The notes: a model not told the origin generated them from the sequence alone. 64,000 bases of DNA from Acerihabitans arboris (GCF_010131535.1 NZ_WUBS01000004.1:186001-250000); one strand, 5' to 3'. Counted from the stretch's first letter, positions 39,034 through 49,083 are shown. Translations and numbers: made by a program.

Positions 39034-39384
39034 TCATCCGAGCCGTTCTTTGGCCGTCTTGGCCTTGTGACAGGGCCAGCACAAGCTTTCAAGGTTGCGA
39101 TCATCATCGGTGCCTCCGTGGGCCTTAGGGATGATATGGTCAACGCACTTGGCCTCCCGCGCGCGCGCCTGGCGCTGGCAGTTCTGGCACAGGTACTTAT
39201 CGCGCTTGAGGATGCGTGGCCGGATGGTGTCCCACTGGCTGCCGTAACCCCGCTGGTGCCGGGTCATGCCTGGCTTATAGTTGCTCCACCCTTCGCCGCG
39301 GTGCGCTTCACAATAGCCGGATGGATCGCTCGTAGTTTTGGGGCAACCTTTCTTACGGTAGGCGCGGGGGATACGTGGAGGCAT
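39034..39384 (-). CDS. Phage HNH endonuclease
   Basis: A 116-aa nuclease usually needed with terminase for phage DNA cutting. It has four-Cys zinc binding (CQNC ... CWPC) and the HNH core CVDHIIPKAHGGTDD followed by NLESLCWPCH (residues about 77-106). Start at 39384 (MPPRIPRAYRK) follows AGGAGC. It lies upstream of the terminase genes in the normal order. Confidence 0.88.
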   Translation of the reverse strand: MPPRIPRAYRKKGCPKTTSDPSGYCEAHRGEGWSNYKPGMTRHQRGYGSQWDTIRPRILKRDKYLCQNCQRQARAREAKCVDHIIPKAHGGTDDDRNLESLCWPCHKAKTAKERLG

Positions 39385-39603
39385 TGGTGCTCCTGAATAT
39401 AAAAAGCCACCAGCAACCATGCCCAAGGTGGGCTGAAAGGAGTTGAGGGTGGCTTTGCATGCGCATTATCACAGAAACTCAGTGAATACCTGTGATAATG
39501 CCCTATAAGTTGGTTGGTTAGCCTGCGATAAGCGAAGAAACAGTACTGCAAATTTTCCGAAGTATATGTATATTAAGCAGAAGCTAAAAAAGAGATTTAC
39601 CTT

Positions 39604-40134
39604 GTGAACATATGGAAATTTGCCATTTGGCCTTCTTTAACCGTCCTTGCAGTAATTGTGGCATGGGTTTTGATAAATGGCGACAAAGCCGTTGATAATA
39701 TTGATAAATTTAAGAAATGGTATGGTAGTTCCCCCGCCATTACCGGTATCTGGGATAACTCAACAGAGTATGATATCGATCCTCCGAAATGGCTTACTGA
39801 TCAGCACGAGTACATGCGCATAGAAATGACTGTCGAAGATTCCAAAGTTGACGGAATAATCGCAACTGAGAAATTACAAAAAGCCCTTCCTTTTGAATTC
39901 GTCCTACTTAGTGGTGACAAAAAATCCTTTAGGGATGAGATAGAGGCAGTTGCTTTTGATTACATCATGGGCAAAAAAGTCATATTTGGCACTCTTAATA
40001 TTAAAGTCAAAGATGGAGTCTTGATTGTTAAAAAAACTTCCAGTAACGGCGGATATTTCCCGGATGAAGCTAGACTTGCGAAAAAGTCAGAAATAGCATT
40101 TCCTGAGCAACAGAAAAAGCCTAATGAAAAATAA
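39604..40134 (+). CDS. Hypothetical membrane-anchored prophage protein
   Basis: A 176-aa product (GTG start) with one N-terminal membrane helix (about residues 6-24) and a soluble beta-rich domain. No family recognised. Low GC against its neighbours and opposite orientation to the packaging genes suggest a cargo (moron) gene carried by the prophage. Confidence 0.55.
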   Translation: MNIWKFAIWPSLTVLAVIVAWVLINGDKAVDNIDKFKKWYGSSPAITGIWDNSTEYDIDPPKWLTDQHEYMRIEMTVEDSKVDGIIATEKLQKALPFEFVLLSGDKKSFRDEIEAVAFDYIMGKKVIFGTLNIKVKDGVLIVKKTSSNGGYFPDEARLAKKSEIAFPEQQKKPNEK

Positions 40135-40158
40135 GTTAGCCCACCATTTAAAATAGCT

Positions 40159-40383
40159 TTATTGGCTGTGGCAGTTAACATCTACTGCTTTATCGTGCGC
40201 CAGGATGTCCCTCTTTGTGCGCGGGTCTAGCGTTTTGATATCTTCGGGAGTCAGGCGGATGAGCCTCACCCAGCTACAGGCGGTATCAACGACTACCGTC
40301 TTTGTCTGTGGGGTAGGAGTACTTTGCGAGCAACTCGCTATCAACATCAGCGTCAGACATATGGTTAACGTTTTCCTGAACAT
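40159..40383 (-). CDS. Rz1/LysC-like outer-membrane spanin lipoprotein
   Basis: A 74-aa lipoprotein (lipobox LIASC, Cys at residue 18) with a Pro/Thr stretch and a conserved DTACSW...RDILAHDK pattern seen in phage Rz1-type proteins, which help rupture the outer membrane. The matching inner spanin gene, which normally overlaps it, was not found, so it is probably inactive in lysis. Confidence 0.65.
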   Translation of the reverse strand: MFRKTLTICLTLMLIASCSQSTPTPQTKTVVVDTACSWVRLIRLTPEDIKTLDPRTKRDILAHDKAVDVNCHSQ

Positions 40384-40543
40384 TCGCGGCCTCGGTTGTT
40401 ACTGTAGTTTGCCGGGTGGCCATAAGAATATCGGCTGCTGTCCGATGCTATGTATGTCGATATCAAGGAGAAAAAACACCAACGGATAACCGCAGGCCAA
40501 AAACGCACACCTTTGACTGGCACTTTACTGGAGAAATTGCAGC

Positions 40544-41629
40544 ATGGCGAAAAGGCCACAACGTTACGACGCTAACCTGCCCCGTAATTTGGCCTTTCGC
40601 AAAAGATTTCACATTTACTCATGGCGCAATCCGATAACCGGGCAGGAATTCTCTCTGGGCAAGATCTCCCGCCGGGAAGCTGTTGCCCAGGCTATAGAGG
40701 TAAATAGTTATCTCGATCAGAGTTATATTCCTTCTAGCCTGCTTGAACGAATAAAAGAGACGCCACTGTTTACCCTATCTAAATGGCTGGATCGGTATTT
40801 TGTTATCCTCGAGCGAAGGGACTTAAAGCCCAATACAATAAAGGTGCGAAAAAATCAAATAGCCACCATCAAAGATGAATTCGGCACTTTGGCTTTAGAT
40901 TCAATCACCACCAGGCAAATAGCTGGATTTCTGGAAGGATATATTGCGAGCGGAAAGAAAAGTATGGCGGTGGGTTTGCGGGGAGTGCTGTCAGATATTT
41001 TCAGGGAGGCAATGGTGGAAGGATATATCGAAAAAAATCCGGTTGACCCAACCCGGGCACCGGCGCCCGAAGTGAAGCGCGAGCGGCTGATGCTCGACAA
41101 ATTCTGGGGTATCCGCCAGGCGGCCGAGCAGTCCAGTCCGTGGATTATAAACGCCATGGATCTGGCGCTGTCTACAGGGCAGCGCCGAGAGGACATCGCC
41201 AGGTTCCGGTTTTCCGATATAAGGGAAAGCAGGTTATTCGTGGATCAGGAAAAAACCGGCGCCAAGCTGGCCATACCCCTGGATCTTAAACTGAAGGCGG
41301 CCGGCATGAGACTGGGCGATATCGTGGAGCACTGCCGGAAGTATAACCCTTCTGACTATTTGATTTATTCTGATGTACGGCGTGGCGGCCGGCGACCAGG
41401 CCCCCTTACGGCGGATGGTTTGACGCAGGCATTTTCTGATGTCAGGGAAACGAGCGGGATCCAGTTTAGCGAAAACCCGCCATCATTTCACGAAATGCGG
41501 AGCCTGGCCGGGCGCCTGTATGAAATCGAATATGGAGCGGAATTTGCGCAAAAATTACTCGGACACAAGAATATGTCCATGACACAAAAATACCTCGACG
41601 CCCGCGGCGCGGAGTACGTTTTGATTTAG
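40544..41629 (+). CDS. int: Prophage tyrosine integrase
   Basis: Site-specific recombinase of the lambda/HK family, 361 aa. An arm-binding N-terminus (PRNLAFRKRFHIYSWRNP) is followed by the core-binding domain and a catalytic domain with Arg in STGQRREDI (about 205), Lys in EKTGAKLAIPL (about 235), HEMRS (about 318), LGHKN (about 341) and the Tyr in KYLDARG (about 352). All catalytic residues are present. It lies 70 bases from the right attachment site, as expected. Confidence 0.93.
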   Translation: MAKRPQRYDANLPRNLAFRKRFHIYSWRNPITGQEFSLGKISRREAVAQAIEVNSYLDQSYIPSSLLERIKETPLFTLSKWLDRYFVILERRDLKPNTIKVRKNQIATIKDEFGTLALDSITTRQIAGFLEGYIASGKKSMAVGLRGVLSDIFREAMVEGYIEKNPVDPTRAPAPEVKRERLMLDKFWGIRQAAEQSSPWIINAMDLALSTGQRREDIARFRFSDIRESRLFVDQEKTGAKLAIPLDLKLKAAGMRLGDIVEHCRKYNPSDYLIYSDVRRGGRRPGPLTADGLTQAFSDVRETSGIQFSENPPSFHEMRSLAGRLYEIEYGAEFAQKLLGHKNMSMTQKYLDARGAEYVLI

Positions 41630-41694
41630 ACCGAATATAGAATTTCGGGAGTTTTCGGGAGAAGGTCAAAAATACACTTTAAAATCAGTATGTT

Positions 41695-41799
41695 AAAAAA
41701 AGACCGAATACGATTCCTATATTCGGTCTAGGGAAATGGCTCTTGGGAGAGAGCCGTGCGCTAAAAGTTGGCATTAATGTAAGCTGTTAAGACTTACAT
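41695..41799 (-). ncRNA. sdsR: SdsR (RyeB) small RNA
   Basis: Sigma-S-dependent small RNA that pairs with several mRNAs via Hfq. Read on the minus strand it matches E. coli SdsR along ATGCCAACTTTTAGCGCACG, the GGCTCT...AGAGCC hairpin, and the terminator hairpin GACCGAATA...TATTCGGTC with seven U. Only the 5' end is divergent. The antisense RNA SraC would run on the plus strand here but its ends are not visible. The prophage joins at the terminator and has kept it functional. Confidence 0.9.
41698..41711. other. Right attachment site (attR core)
   Basis: AAAAGACCGAATAC at the 3' end of sdsR; a further GACCGAATA sits just after the integrase stop at 41630. Confidence 0.7.
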
Positions 41800-41805
41800 T
41801 AGCTG

Positions 41806-41811
41806 AGTATA
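41806..41811 (-). promoter_or_regulatory. sdsR promoter -10
   Basis: TATACT preceded by C on the minus strand, a sigma-S-type element seven bases from the predicted SdsR start. Confidence 0.65.
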
Positions 41812-41974
41812 GGTACGGATGGCGATTTTTCCATCGCCACAGTCGCATTCCCACCCAGATTACTTCACCAAATGATAACTTTGTGATATCAAGCACACTT
41901 AGAAATATTAACATAATCAACTATAAGCTTACTACACATAACCCCCTGCCCTCACGCCGGCGCCGTACCTGAGT

Positions 41975-42322
41975 TTACTTCGGCGCGTCGCACAGTTGGC
42001 CGGCACGCTCGGCAAAGGGCGCGATGCTCATTTTTTCCCCCGGATTGTCCGGGTCGTCGAGCAGGATACCGTCGATAGACGTGGCGTTGACCTGGCCGCT
42101 GGTCATGGCATGGGTGGCCTGCTGATTAAGCGGATACTGCATTAATGTGCTCATATTCAGCGCAAACAGCGAGCCATCGGGGCGACAGAGCAGCTGCACC
42201 TCTTCTTTGGTAAAGGCCCACTGCTTGCCGAACTGGAATTTACTGACGGTAATAATCTGCGCCGCGCTGGCCGCCTGGGCGGCAAAGGCTAACAGCAACA
42301 ACAACATACTCCGGGTTTTCAT
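41975..42322 (-). CDS. yebY: Periplasmic protein YebY
   Basis: A 115-aa DUF2511 protein with a signal peptide cut near AASA. Two cysteines (about residues 56 and 111) remain in the mature part. It follows copC-copD in the E. coli order and is probably a copper-related partner; function is not established. Confidence 0.87.
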   Translation of the reverse strand: MKTRSMLLLLLAFAAQAASAAQIITVSKFQFGKQWAFTKEEVQLLCRPDGSLFALNMSTLMQYPLNQQATHAMTSGQVNATSIDGILLDDPDNPGEKMSIAPFAERAGQLCDAPK

Positions 42323-42372
42323 GGTTTATCCTACTGTTGGACCCGCCGCCCGCTAAGCGCCAGGGTGAGTTA

Positions 42373-43257
42373 TCAAGGTTCGAAGGTAGCGAATATGCTC
42401 ACCAGCAGCAACACCAGGTTGCCCAGGATCATCTCTGCAAGCGTAATCAAGGTCAAGATGCGAATAGCCGCCGGGTGGTGCCGCGCCATGGCCGGCACCA
42501 CGCCATAGCGATTGGTCACCGCCAGGATCACCATCACCATCACCACGGTTATCTTTATCAGCAGCAGCCGCTGGTACGGCGCCGACCAATCGACCGGCCA
42601 TTGGCCCAGCACCAGCGCGGTATTGGCCATGCCGCTGAGAATGACCAGCGCCACGGCAAAGTGTCCGCTGCGTGAAAACCGGATTAATGCCTGTAGCGCA
42701 TCCTGGCGCGGCGACTGACGCAACAGCGGCAGGCAGATCATCAGCGGCAACAATCCGCCCAGCCACCAGGCGGCGGAAAACAGATGCACGATTTGATTGA
42801 GCCGCTGCAGCAGGCCGCGCAGGCCTTCGCTCATTGCCGTATGGCCGACCAACGCCTGGGTTGACAGCAGGCCGGCCATGGCGGCAAGCAATAAACGATG
42901 ACGCAGTGCCGTTATCGTCCCAAAGCCCGCGGCAGATACCGCCGCCAGCGCGATAGGCAGATGCCATTGCCAGACGGCGCCAAAGGACGTGCCGAGCACG
43001 GCTTGCCACACCGCGGGGGAGCGGGTTTGCGTCCATCCGTCGCCCATTTGCCCCGCCTGCAACGCCAGCAGCGCAACCGCCGACAGCATGGCTATCCATG
43101 CCATGATGCGTATCGTGCCGCCCAACGCGGCGCGCAGCCGGCCGCGCAGCCCGGACGGCGCCAGGTATTCACAAAACAGCGCCATGCCGAACGCCTGCAT
43201 TATCGCCGCGATATGGATATAGCGGCAGGCGGAATAACAGGCCGCCAGGCTTAGCAT
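42373..43257 (-). CDS. yebZ: Copper transport protein CopD/YebZ
   Basis: Inner-membrane partner of CopC that is thought to take copper into the cytoplasm. The 294-aa product has eight hydrophobic segments and conserved His residues in membrane helices (for example HIAAIMQAFG near residue 15 and VHLFSAAWWLGG near 135). It begins next to the copC stop with no gap. Confidence 0.9.
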   Translation of the reverse strand: MLSLAACYSACRYIHIAAIMQAFGMALFCEYLAPSGLRGRLRAALGGTIRIMAWIAMLSAVALLALQAGQMGDGWTQTRSPAVWQAVLGTSFGAVWQWHLPIALAAVSAAGFGTITALRHRLLLAAMAGLLSTQALVGHTAMSEGLRGLLQRLNQIVHLFSAAWWLGGLLPLMICLPLLRQSPRQDALQALIRFSRSGHFAVALVILSGMANTALVLGQWPVDWSAPYQRLLLIKITVVMVMVILAVTNRYGVVPAMARHHPAAIRILTLITLAEMILGNLVLLLVSIFATFEP

Positions 43258-43647
43258 TTATTTAACGCTGAATTGATAGCTGCCCTGGGTTTTATGACTA
43301 TCCACCGATACCACGTGCCATTGCACCCGATATTCACCTGCGGTCAGGGGTTTCTCAATGGGTACGATGATTTGCATTGGATTGGTGGGGTCAACCTTCA
43401 CGGCGCCGGTGGGAATGGGCTCGTTGCCCGGGCCGGTCAGCGTCAGGCCGCTGAAGCCGGCTTCAATACCTTCGCTGAAGGTCAGCGTTAATGCCTGGGG
43501 CGCGGCGGTCATGCTGGCGTTGGCGGCCGGGTATTGCGTTTTCAGGTGCGCATGCGCCTGGGCCTGTGGTGATCCCAGCAGGGTCAGGGCGGTTAAGATC
43601 AGCGTAAACACGGGAGCGGTAAAACGTTGGCTGGACATCGATGTCAT
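43258..43647 (-). CDS. yobA: Periplasmic copper-binding protein CopC/YobA
   Basis: A 129-aa protein; signal peptide cut at AQA, giving a mature start HAHLK whose first His is the copper ligand of this family. The late HVVSVDSHKTQGSYQF is the family's C-terminal signature. Forms an operon with the copD and yebY genes downstream. Confidence 0.92.
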   Translation of the reverse strand: MTSMSSQRFTAPVFTLILTALTLLGSPQAQAHAHLKTQYPAANASMTAAPQALTLTFSEGIEAGFSGLTLTGPGNEPIPTGAVKVDPTNPMQIIVPIEKPLTAGEYRVQWHVVSVDSHKTQGSYQFSVK

Positions 43648-43864
43648 TTCCTAAGACTGAACACAATTACCCTGTCGGATAACCCGACGCTATGCGGTGC
43701 TAGACAAGCAGCAGGCGGGCACCTGGCGCCGCCGTGGCCGGTTTTTTGTCAGTTTGTCGGAAACGAGAAACCCCGGCGCTGCTACCCTGCTTACCTGAAC
43801 GCAAGCTGATGATAACGGCAGCCGGGGCTGAAGTCGAGTAAAGCCAAGTACGTGATGCGACGGC

Positions 43865-44380
43865 TTAAATAACCGGGGACGTATTCTCGCCGCCGTTCAT
43901 TTTTTTCAAATCCTGATCGATAAAGAATAATCCGCTGTTGTTGGTATCCACCAGCGCGAGCTTATCAAGAATCGATTTGAACAGCTTTTCTTCTTCATGT
44001 TGTTCGGATACGTACCACTGCAGGAAATTAAACGTCGGGTAGTCCTGCGAAATCATCGCCGCATGGACCAACTCGTTGATCTTTTGCGTGATCATCTGTT
44101 CATGCTCATAGGTACGCTTGAACAGTTCCGACAGCGAGGTGAAGCCGGTCGGCGGAGCCTCGATGGCGCCCAGCACCGGCATGGTGCCGGTGTCGTTCAG
44201 GTAGTCAAACAGACGGCGCATATGATCCATCTCTTCAAGAGACTGGGTCTTAAGGAAGGCTGAAGCGCCTTCGTAGCCCTTATCACTGCACCAGGCGCTC
44301 ATTTGCAGATAAAGATTGGCGGAGAAAAACTCCAGGTTTAATTGTTCATTAAGCTTAATGGCCATTTCTTGTTTTAGCAT
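43865..44380 (-). CDS. ftnA: Ferritin FtnA
   Basis: Iron-storage 24-mer that oxidises Fe2+ and stores the mineral. The 171-aa four-helix protein carries ferroxidase ligands: Glu17 (LNLEFFS), Glu50 and His53 (LEEMDHM), Glu94 region (YEHEQ) and the QHEEE segment (about 127-131). It is more like FtnA than FtnB. It lies between copC and holE, a place not used in E. coli. Confidence 0.93.
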   Translation of the reverse strand: MLKQEMAIKLNEQLNLEFFSANLYLQMSAWCSDKGYEGASAFLKTQSLEEMDHMRRLFDYLNDTGTMPVLGAIEAPPTGFTSLSELFKRTYEHEQMITQKINELVHAAMISQDYPTFNFLQWYVSEQHEEEKLFKSILDKLALVDTNNSGLFFIDQDLKKMNGGENTSPVI

Positions 44381-44747
44381 GGGCGGACTTCCTTATGACA
44401 GTAATTTGAAAAGTGGCTGTAAACATTATGCCCATATGCTAACAAAATTTAAACCTTAATTTAACCAATGAGCCATTATATAATATTTTTACTTTTAAAT
44501 CATAATCTTATTTATTTAATAATTTAACTATCGCCGGCTGAAAGAATTATTCAAAAATGGTAGTGATAGGTATTCTTATTTGTATTATGAACTGGGCGGA
44601 TCGTTTTCGCAGCTATTATCACGACAATTGCATAATGCGTCTTAATACAAACGATTATTATTTGTATCCTTGCCCGGACCAGGCTTGCGTTTTCCCGTGC
44701 GGTGCCTTATTTTTAGCGTCGTAATCTTATGTGCCACAGGAGGCGGT
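44381..44747. other. 367-bp AT-rich spacer between ftnA and holE
   Basis: Divergent promoter region for ftnA and holE. No Fur box or other operator was clearly readable, and there is no gene. Confidence 0.5.
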
Positions 44748-44975
44748 ATGGAGTATAACCTGGCCAAGCTCGGCAACGAGGCAATGGACAAGATCAACAT
44801 CGATCTCGCCGCGTCAGGCGTGGCGTTCAAGGAGCGCTACAATATGCCGGTGGTGGCTGAACACGTCGAGCGGGAACAGCCGGAGCACCTGCGCGACTAT
44901 TTTCGCGAACGGCTGGCTGTTTATCGCCAGGCGTCGCTAAATTATTCCCGTTTGCCATATGAGCCACGAAAATAA
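44748..44975 (+). CDS. holE: DNA polymerase III theta subunit HolE
   Basis: Small subunit that stabilises the proofreading subunit epsilon (DnaQ). The 75-aa product starts [20 protein letters not shown] and contains [13 protein letters not shown], matching E. coli HolE. An AGGAGG lies just before the ATG at 44748. Confidence 0.93.
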   Translation: MEYNLAKLGNEAMDKINIDLAASGVAFKERYNMPVVAEHVEREQPEHLRDYFRERLAVYRQASLNYSRLPYEPRK

Positions 44976-45188
44976 TCCGCCAATGGCCTATAATGGTGGA
45001 GCTGTGCCCCGGCCTGAGTGAACCAGCGGCCGCAAGGCAGGCGCCGGTGAACCGCGTGCCAAGCCCGCGTGACATAGCTTGCCGTCCCGTCGGACGGGCA
45101 GCAAAATAGCACGAATTGACTTGATTATCGATGCCAACTGGCAGTTAATCATTTCTACATTTCCGGTTCTTTTACAGAGAGGTAAATC

Positions 45189-45299
45189 ATGAGTAAGGGA
45201 ATGGATCGTAAGAAAGACACGAAAAAGAAACCGCTAAAATCGCCGGAAGAAAAACGCGCCGACAAGCGTAATAGAAAGACCCAGCCTGATATCGTGTAA
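45189..45299 (+). CDS. 36-residue basic peptide
   Basis: MSKGMDRKKDTKKKPLKSP followed by EEKRADKRNRKTQPDIV; nearly half Lys/Arg/Asp/Glu, disordered. AGAGAGG before the ATG and an intrinsic terminator 15 bases after the stop support a real gene. Similar Lys-rich short proteins occur near exoX in enteric genomes as far as remembered. Function is unknown. Confidence 0.65.
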   Translation: MSKGMDRKKDTKKKPLKSPEEKRADKRNRKTQPDIV

Positions 45300-45313
45300 G
45301 GCTAACCACTGTT

Positions 45314-45339
45314 AAACCCGCATCTGATGCGGGTTTTTT
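45314..45339 (+). terminator. Intrinsic terminator after the basic peptide gene
   Basis: AAACCCGCAT-CTG-ATGCGGGTTTTTT on the plus strand. Confidence 0.9.
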
Positions 45340-45393
45340 GTTGGCGCGATTCCGGGCATAATAGGAGCTTCCTTATCCTGGACAGGTAAAGTC

Positions 45394-46062
45394 ATGTCTT
45401 TTCGCGTTATCGATACTGAAACCTGCGGCCTGGACGGCGGCGTGGTGGAAGTGGCGTCGGTGGACGTCGTTGACGGCCAGCTGTGCAACGCCATGAGCGA
45501 TCTGGTCAATCCCGATCGACCCATCGGCCATGAGGCCATGGCCATCCACCATATCACCGAGGCCATGGTCGAGGATAAACCGCGCATCGCCAAGGTTATC
45601 GGCCGCTATCACGGCAGCCCGTATTATGTGGCGCATAATGCCGCCTTCGACCGGCGCATGCTGCCGGAAATGCAGGGTCAATGGATCTGCACGGTAAAAC
45701 TGGCGCGCAAACTCTATCCCGGATTGAAATACGGTAATCAGTATCTGCGCTACGCGCTAAACCTGGAGGTGACCGTGCCTGAAGGTTTGTATCCGCACCG
45801 CGCCCTGTATGACTGTTACGTCACGGCGGCGCTGCTGGTGAAGATCATCAATGATTCCGGCTGGAGCGCGGAGGAGATGGCGGCGTTATGCAATGAAGTT
45901 ACCCTGCTGACCACCATGAAGTTCGGCAAGTACCGGGGCCAGCCCATGGAACGGGTGGCGCTGGAAGATCCCGGCTATCTGAAATGGATGCTGAAAAACC
46001 TGAAGGATTTGTCGGGAGATATGCGTTTTAGCATTAACCATTACCTGAACCAATCATCTTAA
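45394..46062 (+). CDS. exoX: Exodeoxyribonuclease X
   Basis: DnaQ-like 3'-5' exonuclease used in mismatch repair and recombination. The 222-aa product has the DEDD active-site motifs: ExoI in FRVIDTETCG (residues 2-11), ExoII in YVAHNAAFDRRM (about 76-87) and ExoIII in PHRALYDCYVT (about 132-142). Length is close to E. coli ExoX (220). Confidence 0.94.
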   Translation: MSFRVIDTETCGLDGGVVEVASVDVVDGQLCNAMSDLVNPDRPIGHEAMAIHHITEAMVEDKPRIAKVIGRYHGSPYYVAHNAAFDRRMLPEMQGQWICTVKLARKLYPGLKYGNQYLRYALNLEVTVPEGLYPHRALYDCYVTAALLVKIINDSGWSAEEMAALCNEVTLLTTMKFGKYRGQPMERVALEDPGYLKWMLKNLKDLSGDMRFSINHYLNQSS

Positions 46063-46096
46063 GCAGCGCGTCGACGCGCGCGCTGCCGTTCCTGAC

Positions 46097-48184
46097 CTAT
46101 TTTGCCGGCGCCGCCGTGCCGGCATCCTGCGATGCTGCCTGCCCCGTCAGGGACAGGATAAAGGTATATTCCATCGAAATACCCTCATAACCCTTGAAAC
46201 GCCCGGATTTACCGCCGTGTCCCGAATCCATGTCGGTGCACAGCAGCAGCAGGTTATCGTTGGTCTTCGCCGCCCTGAGTTTAGCCACCCATTTGGCCGG
46301 CTCCCAATATTGCACCTGGGAGTCATGTAGGCCGGTGGTGACCAGCAGATGCGGATAGGGCTGGGCGCTGACCCGATCGTAGGGACTGTAGCGCTTCATA
46401 TAGTCGTAATACTCTTTTTCTTCCGGATTGCCCCATTCGTCATATTCGCCGGTAGTCAGCGGTATGCTTTCATCAAGCATGGTGGTGACGACATCCACGA
46501 ACGGCACCTGCGCCACCACCCCTTTAAACAGATCCGGCGCCATATTGATCACCGCGCCCATTAACAGGCCGCCCGCGCTGCCGCCCATGGCAAACGCCTG
46601 CTTGACGTCGCCGTAGCCGCTGTCCAGCAGGTAGCGGCTGACGTCGATAAAGTCGTGGAAGGTATTCAGCTTATTAAACAGCTTGCCGTCCTCATACCAC
46701 TGCTGGCCCAATTCCCCGCCGCCGCGAATATGCGCCAGGGCGAACACAAAACCACGGTCGAGCAGGCTAAGCCGGCTGGCGCTGAAATCCGGGTCCATGC
46801 TGCTGCCGTAGGAGCCATAGCCGTACACCAGCAGCGGGTTGTGCCCCTGGCGAAACAGATCCTGGCGATAAACCAGCGATACCGGGACTTCAACGCCGTC
46901 GCGGGCGGTGACCCATAGCCGCTCACTGCGATAATGCCCGGCGTTGAAATTTTTCACCTGCGACTGTTTGAGCAGCCTGCGCTCGCCGGTCTCCATATTC
47001 AGTTCGAACAGCGTGGTCGGCGTGGTCATGGAAGAATAGCCATAGCGCAGCCACTGGGTATGGGGATCGGGATTGTAGGCCAGCCAGGTGACATAGGTCG
47101 GGTCGTCAAAGGCGATGCCCTTCTCCCCGGCGCTTCGCCAGTGGATCTGCCGCAGGCTGGTCAGGCCCTGGTGGCGTTCCTCCACCACCAGCCAATCGTT
47201 AAACAGGGTGAAGCTTTCCAATACGACGTCATCGCGCGGCGGGATCACCGGCTGCCATAGCTTTTCATCGCCCGTTTCGCCGCGGTAGAGGGCAAAATTC
47301 TTGCCGTCGCGATTGGAGCGCACATAAAAATGGCCCTGGAAGTGATCCAGCGAATATTCGTGGTCGTGACGGCGGGTGAGGAACACCTGCGGGCGCGCCT
47401 GCGGATCGTCGGCGTCCAGCAGCAGGATTTCGCCTGAGGTGGTGCTGCCCAGCGCAATGATAATATAGCGCTCGGAGGTGGTTTTATGCACGCTGACGTA
47501 AAAGGCGTCGTCCTGCTCCTCATACACCAGCTCATCCAGCCCCGTGGACGTGCCGACCCGGTGGCGGTAGACCTGATAGGGCAGCAGCGTTTTTTTATGC
47601 TTGCGCACATAGTAGAGGATTTGCGAGTCGTTGGCCCACTCAAAGCCCGACGAAGCGTCTTCAATCACTTCCGGATACCAAGAGTCGCGGGCAAGGTTCT
47701 TAAAACGAATACCATATAAGCGCCGCGACAGGAAATCCTCCGCCGCCGCCATGATGGCGTTATCGGGACTGATCTCAAGCGAACCCATGGTATAGAATTC
47801 GCTTTGCGCCGCGCGCTTGTTGCCGTCAAGCAGGATGTCCCACTCCGCCGCCTCATCCAGATCCACGCGCTGGCGGGTGTAGATGGCATACTCGTTGCCT
47901 TGCTCATAGCGGCTCTGGTAACGGTAACCACGGCGGACATAGGGCACCGAGCGATCCTGCTGGGGTATGCGCTCCACCATTTCGGTGAACAACCGGTGCC
48001 GCAGTTCCTCGTGACCCTCCATCATGGCTTCGCCATAGGTATTTTCCTGGGCCAGATAGTCCAGTACAGCCGGGTCTTCACGTTTGTCATCGCGCAGCCA
48101 ATAATAATTATCGACACGTGTCTCGCCATGCACGGTCAGGTTATGTGGTCTTTTCTCAGCTATCGGGGGAAATCTCATACGCAC
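46097..48184 (-). CDS. ptrB: Oligopeptidase B
   Basis: Cytoplasmic S9A serine peptidase that cuts short peptides after Arg or Lys. The 695-aa product has an N-terminal seven-bladed propeller and a C-terminal alpha/beta-hydrolase domain with catalytic Ser in [12 protein letters not shown] (about residue 545), Asp in the [11 protein letters not shown] segment and His in [10 protein letters not shown] (about 665). Length matches E. coli (686). Confidence 0.95.
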   Translation of the reverse strand: MRMRFPPIAEKRPHNLTVHGETRVDNYYWLRDDKREDPAVLDYLAQENTYGEAMMEGHEELRHRLFTEMVERIPQQDRSVPYVRRGYRYQSRYEQGNEYAIYTRQRVDLDEAAEWDILLDGNKRAAQSEFYTMGSLEISPDNAIMAAAEDFLSRRLYGIRFKNLARDSWYPEVIEDASSGFEWANDSQILYYVRKHKKTLLPYQVYRHRVGTSTGLDELVYEEQDDAFYVSVHKTTSERYIIIALGSTTSGEILLLDADDPQARPQVFLTRRHDHEYSLDHFQGHFYVRSNRDGKNFALYRGETGDEKLWQPVIPPRDDVVLESFTLFNDWLVVEERHQGLTSLRQIHWRSAGEKGIAFDDPTYVTWLAYNPDPHTQWLRYGYSSMTTPTTLFELNMETGERRLLKQSQVKNFNAGHYRSERLWVTARDGVEVPVSLVYRQDLFRQGHNPLLVYGYGSYGSSMDPDFSASRLSLLDRGFVFALAHIRGGGELGQQWYEDGKLFNKLNTFHDFIDVSRYLLDSGYGDVKQAFAMGGSAGGLLMGAVINMAPDLFKGVVAQVPFVDVVTTMLDESIPLTTGEYDEWGNPEEKEYYDYMKRYSPYDRVSAQPYPHLLVTTGLHDSQVQYWEPAKWVAKLRAAKTNDNLLLLCTDMDSGHGGKSGRFKGYEGISMEYTFILSLTGQAASQDAGTAAPAK

Positions 48185-48275
48185 CCTTCCTTATTTCTCA
48201 TAAGAAATAGAGTGGCACGAATATGGCGGGTTGCCAAGCGCAGCGCAAGCTATCGCCCTCGCCCGGCGGGGATGA

Positions 48276-48929
48276 TTAACGCGTCGGGACGTGAGCGATG
48301 CGCGCGTTAACCTGTTGCTCCAGCCCGGTTTTTACGTCGTCAGGAATTTTCAGGGCACGCGCCAGCGCATCCATATAGCTCCTCTCCATAAAATGATCGA
48401 CGTCGGCCACCGCGCAGCTGAGGTAATAGATCTCCAGGGCCTCGTCCTCGCTGTGAATATCCCGCGCCAGGCGCTCCGGGTCCAGCGGCTGGGCGATGGC
48501 GTCCTGGACCAGATGCTCAACATCCTCCCCTAACCCCAACTGATGCATGCTTTCCCGTAGGGATCGCTGCTCGCTGTCGTCGATATGGCCGTCGGCCTTG
48601 GCGGCAAACACCAGCGCCATCACCAGCCGCTGGGTACGCCGGTCAACCGGGGTGGCGGGCTGGGTAAACTGCGGGTCATTTTGATGGGCGTCGCGCACGC
48701 GTTTTTTGTACTGATCCCAAACAACCGCGCCTATCGCGGCGCCGCCGCCGATAAACAAGGCATTTTTGCCCACCGCGCCAACCATCTTGCGCGAGGATTT
48801 ATTCGCCACCAGCAGGCCGACCAGCCCGCCGAGCGCGCCGGGCGCCAGCAGTCCGGCCAGGTTAGCGCCGCCGCCCTGGCCGCCCTTCGGCTGGACCATG
48901 GCCTGGATTTTATGCATCCATTGATTCAT
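48276..48929 (-). CDS. yebE: YebE, TerB-like membrane protein
   Basis: A 217-aa DUF533 protein. The N-terminal half has a Gly-rich hydrophobic region (GALGGLVGLL, then ALFIGGGAAIGAVVW), and the C-terminal half is a helical TerB-like domain with AAKADGHIDDSEQ (about residues 109-121). In E. coli it is a Cpx-induced inner-membrane protein of unknown function. Confidence 0.9.
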   Translation of the reverse strand: MNQWMHKIQAMVQPKGGQGGGANLAGLLAPGALGGLVGLLVANKSSRKMVGAVGKNALFIGGGAAIGAVVWDQYKKRVRDAHQNDPQFTQPATPVDRRTQRLVMALVFAAKADGHIDDSEQRSLRESMHQLGLGEDVEHLVQDAIAQPLDPERLARDIHSEDEALEIYYLSCAVADVDHFMERSYMDALARALKIPDDVKTGLEQQVNARIAHVPTR

Positions 48930-49083
48930 TGTCGTTCCCCATTCGGTAGTGTATGCCGGGCGATGGCCGGTGCCACACCACCTAAGCTAGAGGATTTAGT
49001 GTCAAGTTATTAAAAGGGTTTGCAAAGATAGCTGGAGGAACCCTCGCCGGACGCGCGTTTACGCCGCGCGTCCGGTAGGAGGG

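Larger units (their letters stand above)
33295..41711. mobile_element. Decayed prophage inserted in the sdsR terminator
   Basis: About 8.4 kb bounded by a shared 14-bp sequence, AAAAGACCGAATAC, at 33295-33308 and 41698-41711. It carries an integrase next to the right end, a 186-like control region (CI, cox-like, CII), terminase genes, an HNH nuclease, an Rz1-like lipoprotein gene and cargo toxin genes. No capsid, tail or replication genes remain, terminase is truncated, and two other genes are broken. It cannot form particles by itself. Confidence 0.82.
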
